Part shown: piece after piece, positions 44,292-53,340 of the stretch
Layout: each line of letters opens with the position of its first letter
How positions within the stretch are numbered: the first letter of the stretch is position 1
Source of the DNA: Phytoactinopolyspora alkaliphila
GTDB taxonomy: Bacteria; Actinomycetota; Actinomycetes; Jiangellales; Jiangellaceae
Assembly (NCBI RefSeq): GCF_010550695.1
Contig: NZ_JAAGOB010000001.1
Span: 1 to 64,000, forward strand
DNA length: 64,000 nucleotides
Direction: 5' to 3'
The notes under the pieces: generated by a model
Seen by the model: the letters and a program-made list of their open reading frames with translations, nothing else
The model's database searches: none
Told to the model about the DNA's origin: nothing
Made by a program: the position numbers and the translations under genes

Positions 44292-46601
44292 TCAGCGTGC
44301 CTCGTCGAGGCGGAGGTCGGCGCCCGCGTCGTCGCTGGACGTGACGGCGACGATCCGGCCGCTGCGCAGTCGCCCGTCCAGCGTGACGCTGACCGTGTAG
44401 GTGCCGGCGGGCAGTTCGCTGATGCGGTAGCGCCCGCCCGCTGTCGAGGTAGTGCTCCATACCTCGCGGCCGTCCGTCGCGGACACCTCGATACCGGCGA
44501 GCTGCTCGCCTTCCGAGTCCGTGACCCGCCCGGCGATCTCTCCCGACGCTGCGGGCATCACCACGTTGACGGGCGGGACGGGCGCGTCCCCGGTGACGGT
44601 CACCGGCACGGTCTGCTCCTGGTAGCCGTCCCGGGTGAACGTCAAGGTGTACGAGCCGGCGTCGAGGCCGGCGATCGCGAACGAGCCGACCGAGCCGTCC
44701 GTCACCGTGATGGTGGACACCGGTTCGGCGAGACCGCCCACCGATACGTCCGCGCCGCCGATGCCGGCGCCGTCCTCCCCGGTGACCATGCCGGCGATCG
44801 TGCCGGCGCCGCCGGCCATCGAGATCGACAGGTCGGTGACGTTCTCGCCCGCGCCGAGCTCCACGACGGCACTCTGGGACGCGTAGTCCTCCAGGGTGAA
44901 CGTCACCACGTAGGTACCGGGAGTGGGCAGCCCGGGAAGGACGAAGGTGCCGACGTCCCCGACCGTGGGAGTGCCCGCCGCCACCAGGGTGTCGTCGACC
45001 GCTGTGCTCACGGTGACGCCGCCCAGAGGTCCTTCCCCGTCGGAGACGCGGCCGGATATCTGACCGCTACCGGTGGCGAGGCGCACACTCGAGACGAACC
45101 GTTGCTGACCGCCGCGCACGTGCTCGACCACGGTGGTGGGCCGGTATCCCTCGGCTTCGAGGGTGAGCTCGTAGGTTCCCGGCGCCGCCAATCCGTCCAG
45201 CGTGTAGGAACCGGACTCGTCAGTGGTCGTCACGAACTCGTCCGGGGCGTCGCCTGGCTCGGCCCACGCCGGCCGGGCGGTCACCGTGGCCGGCACCGGC
45301 TCGGTCACGTCGCCGACGTCGACCGTGCCCGAGATCGACGCCGGCTCGCCGCTGATCACCACGTCGATGCCCTCGGTGGATCGGCGGCCGTGTGCGATCA
45401 CGGGCTCGGCCGCCGCGTCGTCCGGAGCCGACGGGTACCACACGGTCTCGTGGCCCGGGCCGCCGAATCGGAGCAGGTACTCGCCCGGGAACAGCCCGGC
45501 GAGCGTGTAACGGCCGTCGGCCTGCGTGGCCGCAGAGCTCACCTCGGCCAGTCCGTCGGGCGTTCGGCGCAGGGCCTCGACCTCCACCTGGCCCACGTGC
45601 TCGCCGCTGTCGGCGCCGGTCACGGTGCCGGTCAGTGTGCCTCCGACGCCGGGCGGAAGCAGCCCGTCCTTCGGCAGTGCGCCGGGCGGCGTCGTGTCCG
45701 TCGCCCGGGCCGGCTCATTGGCCGGCTCGCTCGTGTTCGCCTCCCTGGTCACGCCGGCCGCTACCGGGTCGGCGGTCGCCGAGGCGGCGAAGAACGACGC
45801 AGGAGCGGTCTTGACGACAGGCTCGTCGCCGAGAACGTAGGCGATTCCCAGCAGGAAGGCTGTCGCCCACAACGCCACGATCCCGGCCAGCACCAGCGCG
45901 GTGACAGCTCCGCGGCCGATCATGGGCCGCTGCCGGTAGGTCAGGGCCACCGAGCCGGACGCGTCGTCGTCGATGGCGCGGATGGTGATGCCGTGATCGT
46001 GGTCGCCGCCGAACCACCTGCGTGGAGCCCGGGCCGTGACGGTGGTGATCGCCTCGGAGCCCGGAGGAAGTGAGAGCGTAGGTGGCGAGAACGCCAGCCG
46101 CAGGGAACGCTCGGCGTCCACTGCGGCACAGGTCAGATCCAGATTGCTGTTCCCGGTGTTCGACACGGTGACCGCGAAGGAAGCCCGGCGTCGGCTGCGG
46201 ACCAGCTGGGGACGGCTGGTGAGATCGACCCCGGGGCGCGTCGCCACCACCAGGTGAAGCTGGAAGCGGTCGACCATTCCCTCGCGATGCACGGAGCTGA
46301 CCTCCACCGTGGCCGGGTGCGTGCCCGACGGGTGGGTCGGCGGAACGGATATCTCGACCGTGATGGTTCCGCTCGCCTCTGGAAACAGTGACAGCTGCGC
46401 TGGCCGGCTGGTCACGCAGCCGTCCGGCAGCCCGAGAACGCGGGCGCTGATGCCGTCGATCACGTCCGTGGAGTTGGTCACCTTCAGGGACAGCTCCGCT
46501 GACTGGCCCGGCTCGAGGTCGAGGCGATCGACGCTGCCGCTGATCTTCAGCCCGCCGTGCTGGATCGCCTCCCGACTCGGGCCTTCCGCGTGGGTGGTCA
46601 T
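44292..46601 (-). CDS. Single-pass membrane protein with carboxypeptidase-regulatory-like repeats (paralogue 1)
   Basis: The 769-aa protein starts with an acidic leader and LEPGQSAELSLKVTNSTDVI, then a second Ig-like domain (DLTSRPQLVRSRRRASFAVT) up to residue 225. A transmembrane helix at about 231-257 (AVTALVLAGIVALWATAFLL) is preceded by RQRPMIGR, so the N-terminus should be inside. The outer part has a Thr/Pro-rich linker and about five carboxypeptidase-regulatory-like repeats, including YTLAGLFPGEYLLRFGGPGH and GRYRISELPAGTYTVSVTLD. It overlaps the DUF4255 gene by 4 bp, tying these membrane proteins to the CIS operon. Confidence 0.9.
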   Translation of the reverse strand: MTTHAEGPSREAIQHGGLKISGSVDRLDLEPGQSAELSLKVTNSTDVIDGISARVLGLPDGCVTSRPAQLSLFPEASGTITVEISVPPTHPSGTHPATVEVSSVHREGMVDRFQLHLVVATRPGVDLTSRPQLVRSRRRASFAVTVSNTGNSNLDLTCAAVDAERSLRLAFSPPTLSLPPGSEAITTVTARAPRRWFGGDHDHGITIRAIDDDASGSVALTYRQRPMIGRGAVTALVLAGIVALWATAFLLGIAYVLGDEPVVKTAPASFFAASATADPVAAGVTREANTSEPANEPARATDTTPPGALPKDGLLPPGVGGTLTGTVTGADSGEHVGQVEVEALRRTPDGLAEVSSAATQADGRYTLAGLFPGEYLLRFGGPGHETVWYPSAPDDAAAEPVIAHGRRSTEGIDVVISGEPASISGTVDVGDVTEPVPATVTARPAWAEPGDAPDEFVTTTDESGSYTLDGLAAPGTYELTLEAEGYRPTTVVEHVRGGQQRFVSSVRLATGSGQISGRVSDGEGPLGGVTVSTAVDDTLVAAGTPTVGDVGTFVLPGLPTPGTYVVTFTLEDYASQSAVVELGAGENVTDLSISMAGGAGTIAGMVTGEDGAGIGGADVSVGGLAEPVSTITVTDGSVGSFAIAGLDAGSYTLTFTRDGYQEQTVPVTVTGDAPVPPVNVVMPAASGEIAGRVTDSEGEQLAGIEVSATDGREVWSTTSTAGGRYRISELPAGTYTVSVTLDGRLRSGRIVAVTSSDDAGADLRLDEAR

Positions 46602-47278
46602 AGTCCGCCCTCGCGCGCGACCTCGGAGACGACCGTGCCCTGTGCTCGGGATCGGCGGGTTCTCGCCCCGGCACCGGTTTCGGTGGCAGGCCCGCCGGCG
46701 GGTGACGTGCCGGCGTGGGCGCTGGGGCGGGCTATCGTGCGGCTCTCGATCTGCTCCACCCCGGTGGCCGTCTCCTTCCACGGCGCGGCGTCGGCCGCGA
46801 CGATCGCGAAGAGGGTGAAGGACGCCTTGTGGGTGCCTCCGATCGACGCCCACAGGTCGCGGGGCCGGTTCGACTCGTCGCGTGCCAGCACGAGCCGCAC
46901 ATCGGAGCTCAGCGCCGCCCGGACGTGCTCGGCGGGAATCGCCTGATGGGTGACCAGCCCGTTCAGGGCATCGCTGAGCAGGCGATGCTCGTCCCGGACC
47001 GTCGCCGCCCAGGCACTGACGAGGTAGCGCAGCTCGAGGATGGGCGACGGGTCCTGCCGTTCCAGTCGTCCGGCGTCGGTGAGGCGAGAGCCGCCCCCAG
47101 ACGGCGGCAGCGGGCTGCGGCCGACGCCATAGAGGAACAGGTTGACGGTGACCCTGCTGATCTGGGCCGACCATGTTCCCGAAGGCCGCTCGAAGGAGAC
47201 ATCGCCGAGGTCGGGAGGCAACGGCACCGTAGCGCGCAGCATGTTCTCCAGGCCATCGTTCACCGCCGGTATGAGCAT
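46598..47278 (-). CDS. DUF4255 / Pvc16-type tube terminator
   Basis: The 226-aa protein has the family start MLIPAVNDGLENMLRATVPL, then FERPSGTWSAQISRVTVNLFLYGV and LELRYLVSAWAATVRDEHRLLSDAL, typical of the Pvc16 N-terminal domain (formerly DUF4255). In Afp/PVC the homologue caps the tube and stops its elongation. The C-terminal 50 residues are basic and low in complexity. The ATG at 47278 is preferred because it matches the family start; a longer in-frame read-in exists. A 149-bp gap separates it from the ATPase gene and holds no gene. Confidence 0.88.
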   Translation of the reverse strand: MLIPAVNDGLENMLRATVPLPPDLGDVSFERPSGTWSAQISRVTVNLFLYGVGRSPLPPSGGGSRLTDAGRLERQDPSPILELRYLVSAWAATVRDEHRLLSDALNGLVTHQAIPAEHVRAALSSDVRLVLARDESNRPRDLWASIGGTHKASFTLFAIVAADAAPWKETATGVEQIESRTIARPSAHAGTSPAGGPATETGAGARTRRSRAQGTVVSEVAREGGL

Positions 47279-47427
47279 TCGTGCCGTCCAGTCGTCCGAT
47301 GTCGGTCGTGCCGGCTCGCCGTGATGCCGGCAGGCCCCGGAGAGCGCACGATTCATCCAACACCGCGGACGGTGCTGTGAGGCAGTCCCCGCGAACCTGC
47401 GAGAACGCATGAGATGCGGGCGGAGGG

Positions 47428-49428
47428 CTATCTGGCGGCGCTCGCCGGCGGCCATCCGTCCGGCAGCCGCCGGCCCAGCTTGCGGTACTCCCGTTCCGCG
47501 GCCAGCACCACATGCCGCATGCCGGCCGGCACCTGCTCGATGATGGAGTCGTAGGCCACGGACAGCACGATGTTGCGAATGTCTCCGCCGGAGACTTCCA
47601 GGGCCTCCGACAATCCGGTCAGATCGACGGGGTCGGCCTCGTCGAGCGCCGCAATGTGGTCGAGGTGACGAACCCAGAGGTGCCGGCGGGTGGACGCGTC
47701 CGGGTCGGGGAAGTGGACGACGAAGTGCAGCCTCCGGGAGAACGCGGAGTCGATGTTGCCCCGGAGGTTCGTGGCGAGCACGGCGATGCCGTGGAACTGT
47801 TCCATCCGCTGCAGCAGATACGACACCTCCGTGTTCGCGTAGCGGTCGCGAGCGTCGCGGACCTGGGAACGGTTGCCGAAGACCGCGTCGGCCTCGTCGA
47901 AGAACAGCAGGGCGTTCTGCGCCTCGGCCTGCTGGAAGACACGTTCCAGGTTCTTCTCGGTCTCGCCGATGTACTTGTCGACGACGCTGGAGAGGTCGAC
48001 CTGACAGAGCTCGAGCCCCAAGGCATCGGCGACCACGTGCGCGGCCAGCGTCTTGCCGGTGCCGGGGCCGCCGCTGAACATCGCGACGATCCCGCCCGCC
48101 TTGCCACCCTTTCCCTGCACCGGGCCCTGCGTGAGCACATCCTCCCGGTGCCTGCCCCAGGCGATCAGACGCTCGAGCTCTCCCTGGGCGTCCGGGGGCA
48201 GCACGATGTCGTGCAGCGAGGTGCGGGCCGGCGCGGCGACAGCGGGGGCAGGCACCGCCGGCGTGCCCGAGACGAGGCGGCGGGTAGCCTCTCGCGCCAG
48301 CTCGCTGCCGAGTGCCTCGTCGCGCACGGCGGCGAGGAGATGCGCCTGGTCCGCCGCCATGGCGATCTGGGACGGATCGAGGCGCAGGGCGGCGAGCTCG
48401 TGCCGCTGCGGGTCGTCGTCGCTCCCGGCTGGTGCGCCCAGGCGCTGAGACCACAAAGCGGAGCGCCCGTGATGGGTCAGTGGTGGAATGTCGGCCAGAT
48501 ACGGGAGCCGGCGGGCGGCGCGAGCGTCCCACGGGCGTCGTGCCACGGCGACGATCGGTACCACGGACTCGAGGAGACGATCGGCGATCCAGTGGTGCTC
48601 CGGCTCGGCCAGCACGTCGGCCCCCAGCATGACCACGCCACTCGCCTGCAGGGCGCCTTCCCGGCCGAGCTCCGCCACGATGTCGGCGAGCACGGCGTGT
48701 GGTGGACGGCGGGACAGATCGGCCGCCAAAACGTCGAGCCCGGCCGCTTCGAGCGCCGCCGCGGCCACCTCGGCGCCGGGTGCGCCGGGCGGACTGTGCA
48801 GCCAGCTCAGCGGTGCGCCGGCGGCGACGGCACGCGCCAGCTCGTCGCTGTGGGCGGTCCGCAGACCGGTCACAGGCGTGAGCAGCCGGCGGATGCTCAG
48901 CTCCGGCATGTCGTCGCCGAGCAGATGGCCGCTGACCCGGTCGGGAAGGCGCAGGCAGCGGCGCAGGAAAGGGCCGTCACCGGAGAGAAGCACGAGCCGG
49001 TGCCGGAGCAGGCGGCCCGACGTCGACAGCAACGTACGGCCGGTAGCCGATCCGGTCGGCACACCGCACATTTCAAGGGCGAGCGCCACGGTCGCTCGTC
49101 CCGATGTCCAGTCCCCGCCGAGCAAGGTGAAGGCGTCGGCTGCCGAGGCGTCCATCTCCGGCGCGAGCGCCGTGACGAGCAGTTGCGCCTCCAGCTCGTC
49201 CAGGCCGAAGACTGCGGTGATCACGTCCACGCGCTCGTCGTGGTGGTCGCCGTCCGCACGGTGTTCCGGCTGTTCGGCCGGGTAGACGTGATCGTGACGC
49301 ATCGCCTCGATCGCGGCCGAAAGCCGACGTCCACGTTCGGTGTCGGGCCCCGGTTCGCCCGCCACAGCGAAGCGTCGTTTGGCGGCGTTCTCGAGGGCAT
49401 CGGTCAGCTGCGCGAGACTGGGTGCCAT
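47428..49428 (-). CDS. CIS-associated AAA+ ATPase (Afp15/Pvc15-like)
   Basis: The 666-aa protein has a variable N-terminal half ending in a winged-helix-like part and a C-terminal AAA+ module. Walker A is GGPGTGKT at about 451-458, Walker B is LLFFDEADAVFG near 505, sensor 1 lies in VLATNLRGNIDSAF, and the arginine-finger region is FSRRLHFVVHFPDPD. Such ATPases are a constant component of eCIS loci and are thought to assist assembly or cargo handling; they are not ClpV-like recyclers. It is the first gene of the minus-strand operon, divergent from the DUF4157 gene. Confidence 0.93.
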   Translation of the reverse strand: MAPSLAQLTDALENAAKRRFAVAGEPGPDTERGRRLSAAIEAMRHDHVYPAEQPEHRADGDHHDERVDVITAVFGLDELEAQLLVTALAPEMDASAADAFTLLGGDWTSGRATVALALEMCGVPTGSATGRTLLSTSGRLLRHRLVLLSGDGPFLRRCLRLPDRVSGHLLGDDMPELSIRRLLTPVTGLRTAHSDELARAVAAGAPLSWLHSPPGAPGAEVAAAALEAAGLDVLAADLSRRPPHAVLADIVAELGREGALQASGVVMLGADVLAEPEHHWIADRLLESVVPIVAVARRPWDARAARRLPYLADIPPLTHHGRSALWSQRLGAPAGSDDDPQRHELAALRLDPSQIAMAADQAHLLAAVRDEALGSELAREATRRLVSGTPAVPAPAVAAPARTSLHDIVLPPDAQGELERLIAWGRHREDVLTQGPVQGKGGKAGGIVAMFSGGPGTGKTLAAHVVADALGLELCQVDLSSVVDKYIGETEKNLERVFQQAEAQNALLFFDEADAVFGNRSQVRDARDRYANTEVSYLLQRMEQFHGIAVLATNLRGNIDSAFSRRLHFVVHFPDPDASTRRHLWVRHLDHIAALDEADPVDLTGLSEALEVSGGDIRNIVLSVAYDSIIEQVPAGMRHVVLAAEREYRKLGRRLPDGWPPASAAR

Positions 49429-49592
49429 GCGTCGCGATGGTAGGCGCGCGGTCCGGCAGCCGCGAGAGCCTGAGCACCCGGACGCCGAATCTCATGCGCA
49501 CATGCTTGTGCTTCGACCCTGTGCCGGCGGCCGTGCCATCTGTTTGCATGGCGGTGCCGCATGTACGTGGCGCCGGAACGTCAGGGGAAGAC
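49429..49592. promoter_or_regulatory. Divergent intergenic region between the ATPase and cargo genes
   Basis: This 164-bp gap separates two divergent starts and must hold promoters for both directions. I see no strong -35/-10 pair. CATGCGCACATGC (49495-49507) resembles half of the CATGCG palindromes elsewhere in the locus but is not symmetric. Confidence 0.35.
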
Positions 49593-52124
49593 ATGGCCGA
49601 TGCCCACGAACGTCTGAAGAGGCCCGCGCCCAGGGCCGGAAGCCACGAGCCGGCCACGGCCGCGGCGGCGGCGGGGCCGGCCCCCACACAGTTCGCAACG
49701 GTCCCCGGCCTGGTATTCGGTGCGGAGCAGATGCAACGCCGAGCGTCTCGGTCCGACCCGCTGGGTGGCAAGGCGGTCGATCCGGGCACGGTCGAAGTCC
49801 TGCGGCGTCGGCGGTCCAGGGGCAGCCGGCTGCCTTCCGACGTGTCGGGCTCCATGGGGGCCGCGTTCGGCGCCGACTTCCGCGATGTCCGCGTTCACGC
49901 CGACGACGAGGCCGGGCGTTTGGCGCGTGCCATGCACTCGGTGGCCTTCACCGTCGGCTCCGACATCTACTTCAGCCGCGGCGGTTACGCACCGTCCACT
50001 CCCGGTGGGCGCCGCCTCCTGGCTCATGAGCTGGCCCACACACTGCAGACCGGCCCGTCGGCCACGGGCGCCGGGCTCATCGTCGGCCGGGCTGACGACC
50101 CCGCGGAGCGCGACGCGGATCGGATGGCTGACCAGGCACTGTCTACGCTGAACAGGACGACGTCGCGGCGCGACACGGCAGCGCCGCCGCCGGCCGCGAA
50201 CGGGCCGGTGGCCGACGCCACGGTCCGGCGGTTCGTCTCCGCCGACTGGTTCATGAAACAGACTTATGAGGGACCCCTAACCGGGCGCAGCTCGGCACAG
50301 CGAGCGATCTCGGGATTGCTGGCGCAGTACACCGAGCTGTGTTCGCCCGCCGATGCGGCGGCCGACGCGGCCCCGGTGACGAAGAAGTCGAAGAAGAAGG
50401 AAGCGCGACTGAGAAGGGCCGGCACCGGCGAGGTGCCCGACCAGCGCGTCGACCGCGCTCTCGCCTTGCTGGACGAGATGAAGGAACTGGCACTGCTCTG
50501 GACCGAGAGCCATACTCAGCGCGACGACGGCCTGCTGGCCGCGCGGACGAAGAAGGCTCCGGCGGCGAAAGGCGCGGCGCCGCCTCCCAGCCAGTTCGAG
50601 TTCGACCCCTCCCGACGCAAGCGCGGGATCGGAATGGCGGTGTTCCTTCAGGAGCTGGAGCGCGAGCGGGCTGGCCTACTGAGGCGGAAGAGCGCCGCCG
50701 GCGGTAGCGATGTCCCGCAGGAGGCGGTGCCCGGGCAATCCGCCGTCATGCAGAAGCTGCGCAAGCACTACGAGGGCAGCTTCGACTCGATCTTCACCAG
50801 GCTCGCCACCCCGCTCGACGCGATACTGCCGCGGGCCGGGGACAGCGCGTCGTTCAGCGTCGATTTCAAGGTGCCGATTCCCGACACACCGGTCATGGTC
50901 GGCGGCTTCTTGCGCTTCTACGGTGAGCGGAGCGACTCGGATTCGGTCATGGCTCAGCTGGAGATCGCGCCACAGGTGGCGGTCGGGCTGCCGATCGCCG
51001 AGGTCAAGGCGGCGATCGGTCTCTACGTCAAACTGTCGGGCAAGTCGGCCGCGGACGCGATGACGATGCTCTCCTACGCGCTGTATCGGCAGATGCGCCA
51101 GAGCCAGTTGCCGAGAGAGATCGCCACCTCGTTGTGGGGCGGTGGCGGGACATCGCGGTATCACCGGCTCAAGGCCGATTCCTGGTCCCGCGGAGTCGAG
51201 AAGAAGATGTGGGGGAGCGCGGATCCGAACGACGACGCCGCGAACTTCGTCGAGCTCGGATCACTGGCGGAGGTGGGCGCCAGCGTCGGCTACGGCTCGG
51301 CGGCGGAGCTGTCTGCGAGCGCGAAGATGTGGAGTGGCGTGCGCTATGACCGCACGTCGATGGACAACCGCAAGGGTGGCGCGGGACAGCAGAACCGTCA
51401 TTCCGACGGCTTCTTCTCCAAGAACGTGGCCGAACGGGTGGGCCGGGGAGCCGAGAAGCGCCTGTCCCGCAAGACGTACACCTTGACCCTGTACGAGAGC
51501 CTCACGGTGGGCCCCTTCACCGGGCAGCTCATGGGCGTCTTCTCGATGCGGCAACAAGGCCTGCACAAGAAGCAGCGCAAAGGCATCTCGAACTTCCAGA
51601 ACTGGGAGTTCGAAGAGGTGAGCCTGTGGGCGGCGCTCGGCGCCACGCTACCGGGCGGCGGTGCGGCCCTGGCCGCTGGCCAGGGGGCCGTGATGCTGGT
51701 CGACACGTTCCGGGCGGCGAGCGACAACCTCGCACGCAAGGCGGAGAAGACCGAACTGCAGAAGGGGGCCAAGCTCGACGACGCCGGCCGGGTCGGTGCA
51801 GAGCTCGGAGCCATGCCGAACGTGAAGCAGACCGCGATCGACGGGCTGGCCTCGGTCGGCGGCCTGCTGGCCGCCAGCACGCAGAGCCTCGGCTTCCGGC
51901 TGGACCTGAACGCGGGGATGAGCAAGAAGCTGGGTTCGGAGCGCGGCCTGAACTCGTCGGTCGTCCTGGACGTGAAGCTCGTGACGGCACTGCCGATACC
52001 CGAGCTCGGCTACCTCGAGATCGCGGGTGAACGGGCCCGCCGGATCCTCGGGCTCGCGTGGGAGAGCGGCCACAGCGAGTGGAAACGGGGATTCAGCGTG
52101 GCGTATCCGTCGGCTCCCAAGTAG
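49593..52124 (+). CDS. eCIS-core (DUF4157) protein with long uncharacterised C-terminus, probable cargo
   Basis: The 843-aa protein has a basic Ala-rich leader and a DUF4157 domain (about residues 79-155). It is recognisable by LPSDVSGSMGAAFGADFRDV, VRVHADDEAGRLARAMHSVAF and the metalloprotease-like LLAHELAHTLQTG (H145, E146, H149). DUF4157 proteins are the commonest effector class beside eCIS loci; the domain is thought to mark cargo for loading. The remaining some 680 residues match no family I know. A Lys-rich segment (KKSKKKEARLRR) is followed by a Gly/Val-rich beta part (FSVDFKVPIPDTPVMVGGFL and LEIAPQVAVGLPIAEVKAAI), which suggests a membrane-active or barrel-like domain. The ATG at 49593 follows GGGGAAG; longer in-frame starts exist. 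Confidence 0.88.
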   Translation: MADAHERLKRPAPRAGSHEPATAAAAAGPAPTQFATVPGLVFGAEQMQRRASRSDPLGGKAVDPGTVEVLRRRRSRGSRLPSDVSGSMGAAFGADFRDVRVHADDEAGRLARAMHSVAFTVGSDIYFSRGGYAPSTPGGRRLLAHELAHTLQTGPSATGAGLIVGRADDPAERDADRMADQALSTLNRTTSRRDTAAPPPAANGPVADATVRRFVSADWFMKQTYEGPLTGRSSAQRAISGLLAQYTELCSPADAAADAAPVTKKSKKKEARLRRAGTGEVPDQRVDRALALLDEMKELALLWTESHTQRDDGLLAARTKKAPAAKGAAPPPSQFEFDPSRRKRGIGMAVFLQELERERAGLLRRKSAAGGSDVPQEAVPGQSAVMQKLRKHYEGSFDSIFTRLATPLDAILPRAGDSASFSVDFKVPIPDTPVMVGGFLRFYGERSDSDSVMAQLEIAPQVAVGLPIAEVKAAIGLYVKLSGKSAADAMTMLSYALYRQMRQSQLPREIATSLWGGGGTSRYHRLKADSWSRGVEKKMWGSADPNDDAANFVELGSLAEVGASVGYGSAAELSASAKMWSGVRYDRTSMDNRKGGAGQQNRHSDGFFSKNVAERVGRGAEKRLSRKTYTLTLYESLTVGPFTGQLMGVFSMRQQGLHKKQRKGISNFQNWEFEEVSLWAALGATLPGGGAALAAGQGAVMLVDTFRAASDNLARKAEKTELQKGAKLDDAGRVGAELGAMPNVKQTAIDGLASVGGLLAASTQSLGFRLDLNAGMSKKLGSERGLNSSVVLDVKLVTALPIPELGYLEIAGERARRILGLAWESGHSEWKRGFSVAYPSAPK

Positions 52125-52145
52125 CCACGCGAGGGGGGAGAGACG

Positions 52146-53006
52146 TCAGGAGACCAAGGCCTCGTCGTCGTGGCGACGAACGCGGGGGACCCCGACCGTC
52201 GCCATCTGGGTGACCACCTCGCCCATCGTCATCGTCGGCTCGCTGGCCGTTTCGCCGGCGCTCGTGGCGGGGGTCAGTAGAGCGTCGACCATCGCCAGAC
52301 ACGTCTGGGCGAACAGCTCGGCCGCGCGGGAAGGCTCGTGCCCGAAGCGGGCCGGATCGGTGCGGTAGCGGAGGGCCAGGCCGAACGAGAGCGCGTTGAC
52401 CGACTCCGCGATATCTATGGTCGTCAGACCGGGCAGCGGTGAACGCCCGGCCGTCTCGAAGTGCACGTTCGCCAGTTCGGCCCACCGCAGCGTCTCCTCG
52501 GTACGAGCCTGCCTGATGATCGGTCCCAGAGCCGGGTCCGACGCTGCGAGCGACACCAACATGGCCCACAGGGGAAAGACCTCATTCGTCAGCAACCGTT
52601 CCAGGGCCCGTCGGCTGAGGTCGTAGGAGTTGTCGGTGGTGATCGGCTCCGGCGTCTCCGCGGCGCCTGCGACCGCGTGCATCTGGCGATGGGTGGACGT
52701 GCGCATCCGCGCCACCACCCAAGCCGTCAGATCGCGATGATAGTCGGCCATGCGAACCCAGCGGTCCTCGACGATCGCCTTGCTCCTGCGCAACCCGGTG
52801 CGGTGGTTGTACGCCCGGACGAGCTCGTCGCGAGTCGGCCACCGCAGTTGGGGGACGCGTTGAGTCAAATCCGTGGTCACGTCACTCGTCGGAGCGAGCA
52901 TGAGGCCGACGCCCAGATTGAGCAACATGTGCGTTTCCTGGTCATCGCGCTGTGTATGGGGGCGGCGAAGATGCTGAAGGACCGAGCCCACCCTGGCGTC
53001 CGACAT
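52146..53006 (-). CDS. Hypothetical protein, all-helical, TetR C-terminal-like
   Basis: The 286-aa product is predicted mostly helical (LRWPTRDELVRAYNHRTGLRRSKAIVEDRW read in parts, then LERLLTNEVFPLWAMLVSLAASD, and AELFAQTCLAMVDALL). The central and C-terminal parts recall ligand-binding halves of TetR regulators, but no clear N-terminal helix-turn-helix of that type is visible. I do not recognise it. GGAG lies ahead of the ATG at 53006. It converges on the DUF4157 gene with a 21-bp gap. Confidence 0.65.
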   Translation of the reverse strand: MSDARVGSVLQHLRRPHTQRDDQETHMLLNLGVGLMLAPTSDVTTDLTQRVPQLRWPTRDELVRAYNHRTGLRRSKAIVEDRWVRMADYHRDLTAWVVARMRTSTHRQMHAVAGAAETPEPITTDNSYDLSRRALERLLTNEVFPLWAMLVSLAASDPALGPIIRQARTEETLRWAELANVHFETAGRSPLPGLTTIDIAESVNALSFGLALRYRTDPARFGHEPSRAAELFAQTCLAMVDALLTPATSAGETASEPTMTMGEVVTQMATVGVPRVRRHDDEALVS

Positions 53007-53109
53007 CGCGGTCTCCTGTCTCGATGCGATGCCCCCCGGCATCTCCGATGATGGACGGCCGACGACGCGTTGACCATGGGCATGAAGCCCGGTACGTCAG
53101 GGTCCAGAT

Positions 53110-53340
53110 GTGTATCTTGCACTTTCGGGCGATTGTCCGCGGACGAAAAGCGGCTTATGCCGAATTTGCGACGCCAGGTGTGATGACGGTCTCGTCCGGT
53201 ATTGCGGATGGCATTTCTCACCCAAGCCGGATTCTTTCTATGCCGACCGGTGGAAGGGAGAATTGCCGGCGCCGGAACTGGCAGAATTTCTGCGGCTCCG
53301 GCCGACATCGCGAGAGGATTACCCGCATGCCGACTGCTGA
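53110..53340 (+). CDS. Candidate 76-aa Cys-rich protein
   Basis: The frame begins at a GTG and encodes a compact Cys/His pattern, GLCRICDARCDDGLVRYCGWH, then SPKPDSFYADRWKGELPAPE. It ends inside the first codons of the PucR-type gene (14-bp overlap). Third positions are only moderately G/C-rich and a TTA codon occurs, unlike neighbours, in a locally A/T-richer tract. The cysteine arrangement could bind zinc. It may be a real small gene, possibly transferred, or a chance frame in a 320-bp intergenic region. Confidence 0.35.
   Translation: MYLALSGDCPRTKSGLCRICDARCDDGLVRYCGWHFSPKPDSFYADRWKGELPAPELAEFLRLRPTSREDYPHADC

Noticed and set aside
23199-52124. Type VI secretion system
   Set aside because: There are no TssJLM membrane complex, ClpV or TssB/TssC split sheath genes, and the host is an actinomycete; a single sheath protein and eCIS markers fit a CIS.
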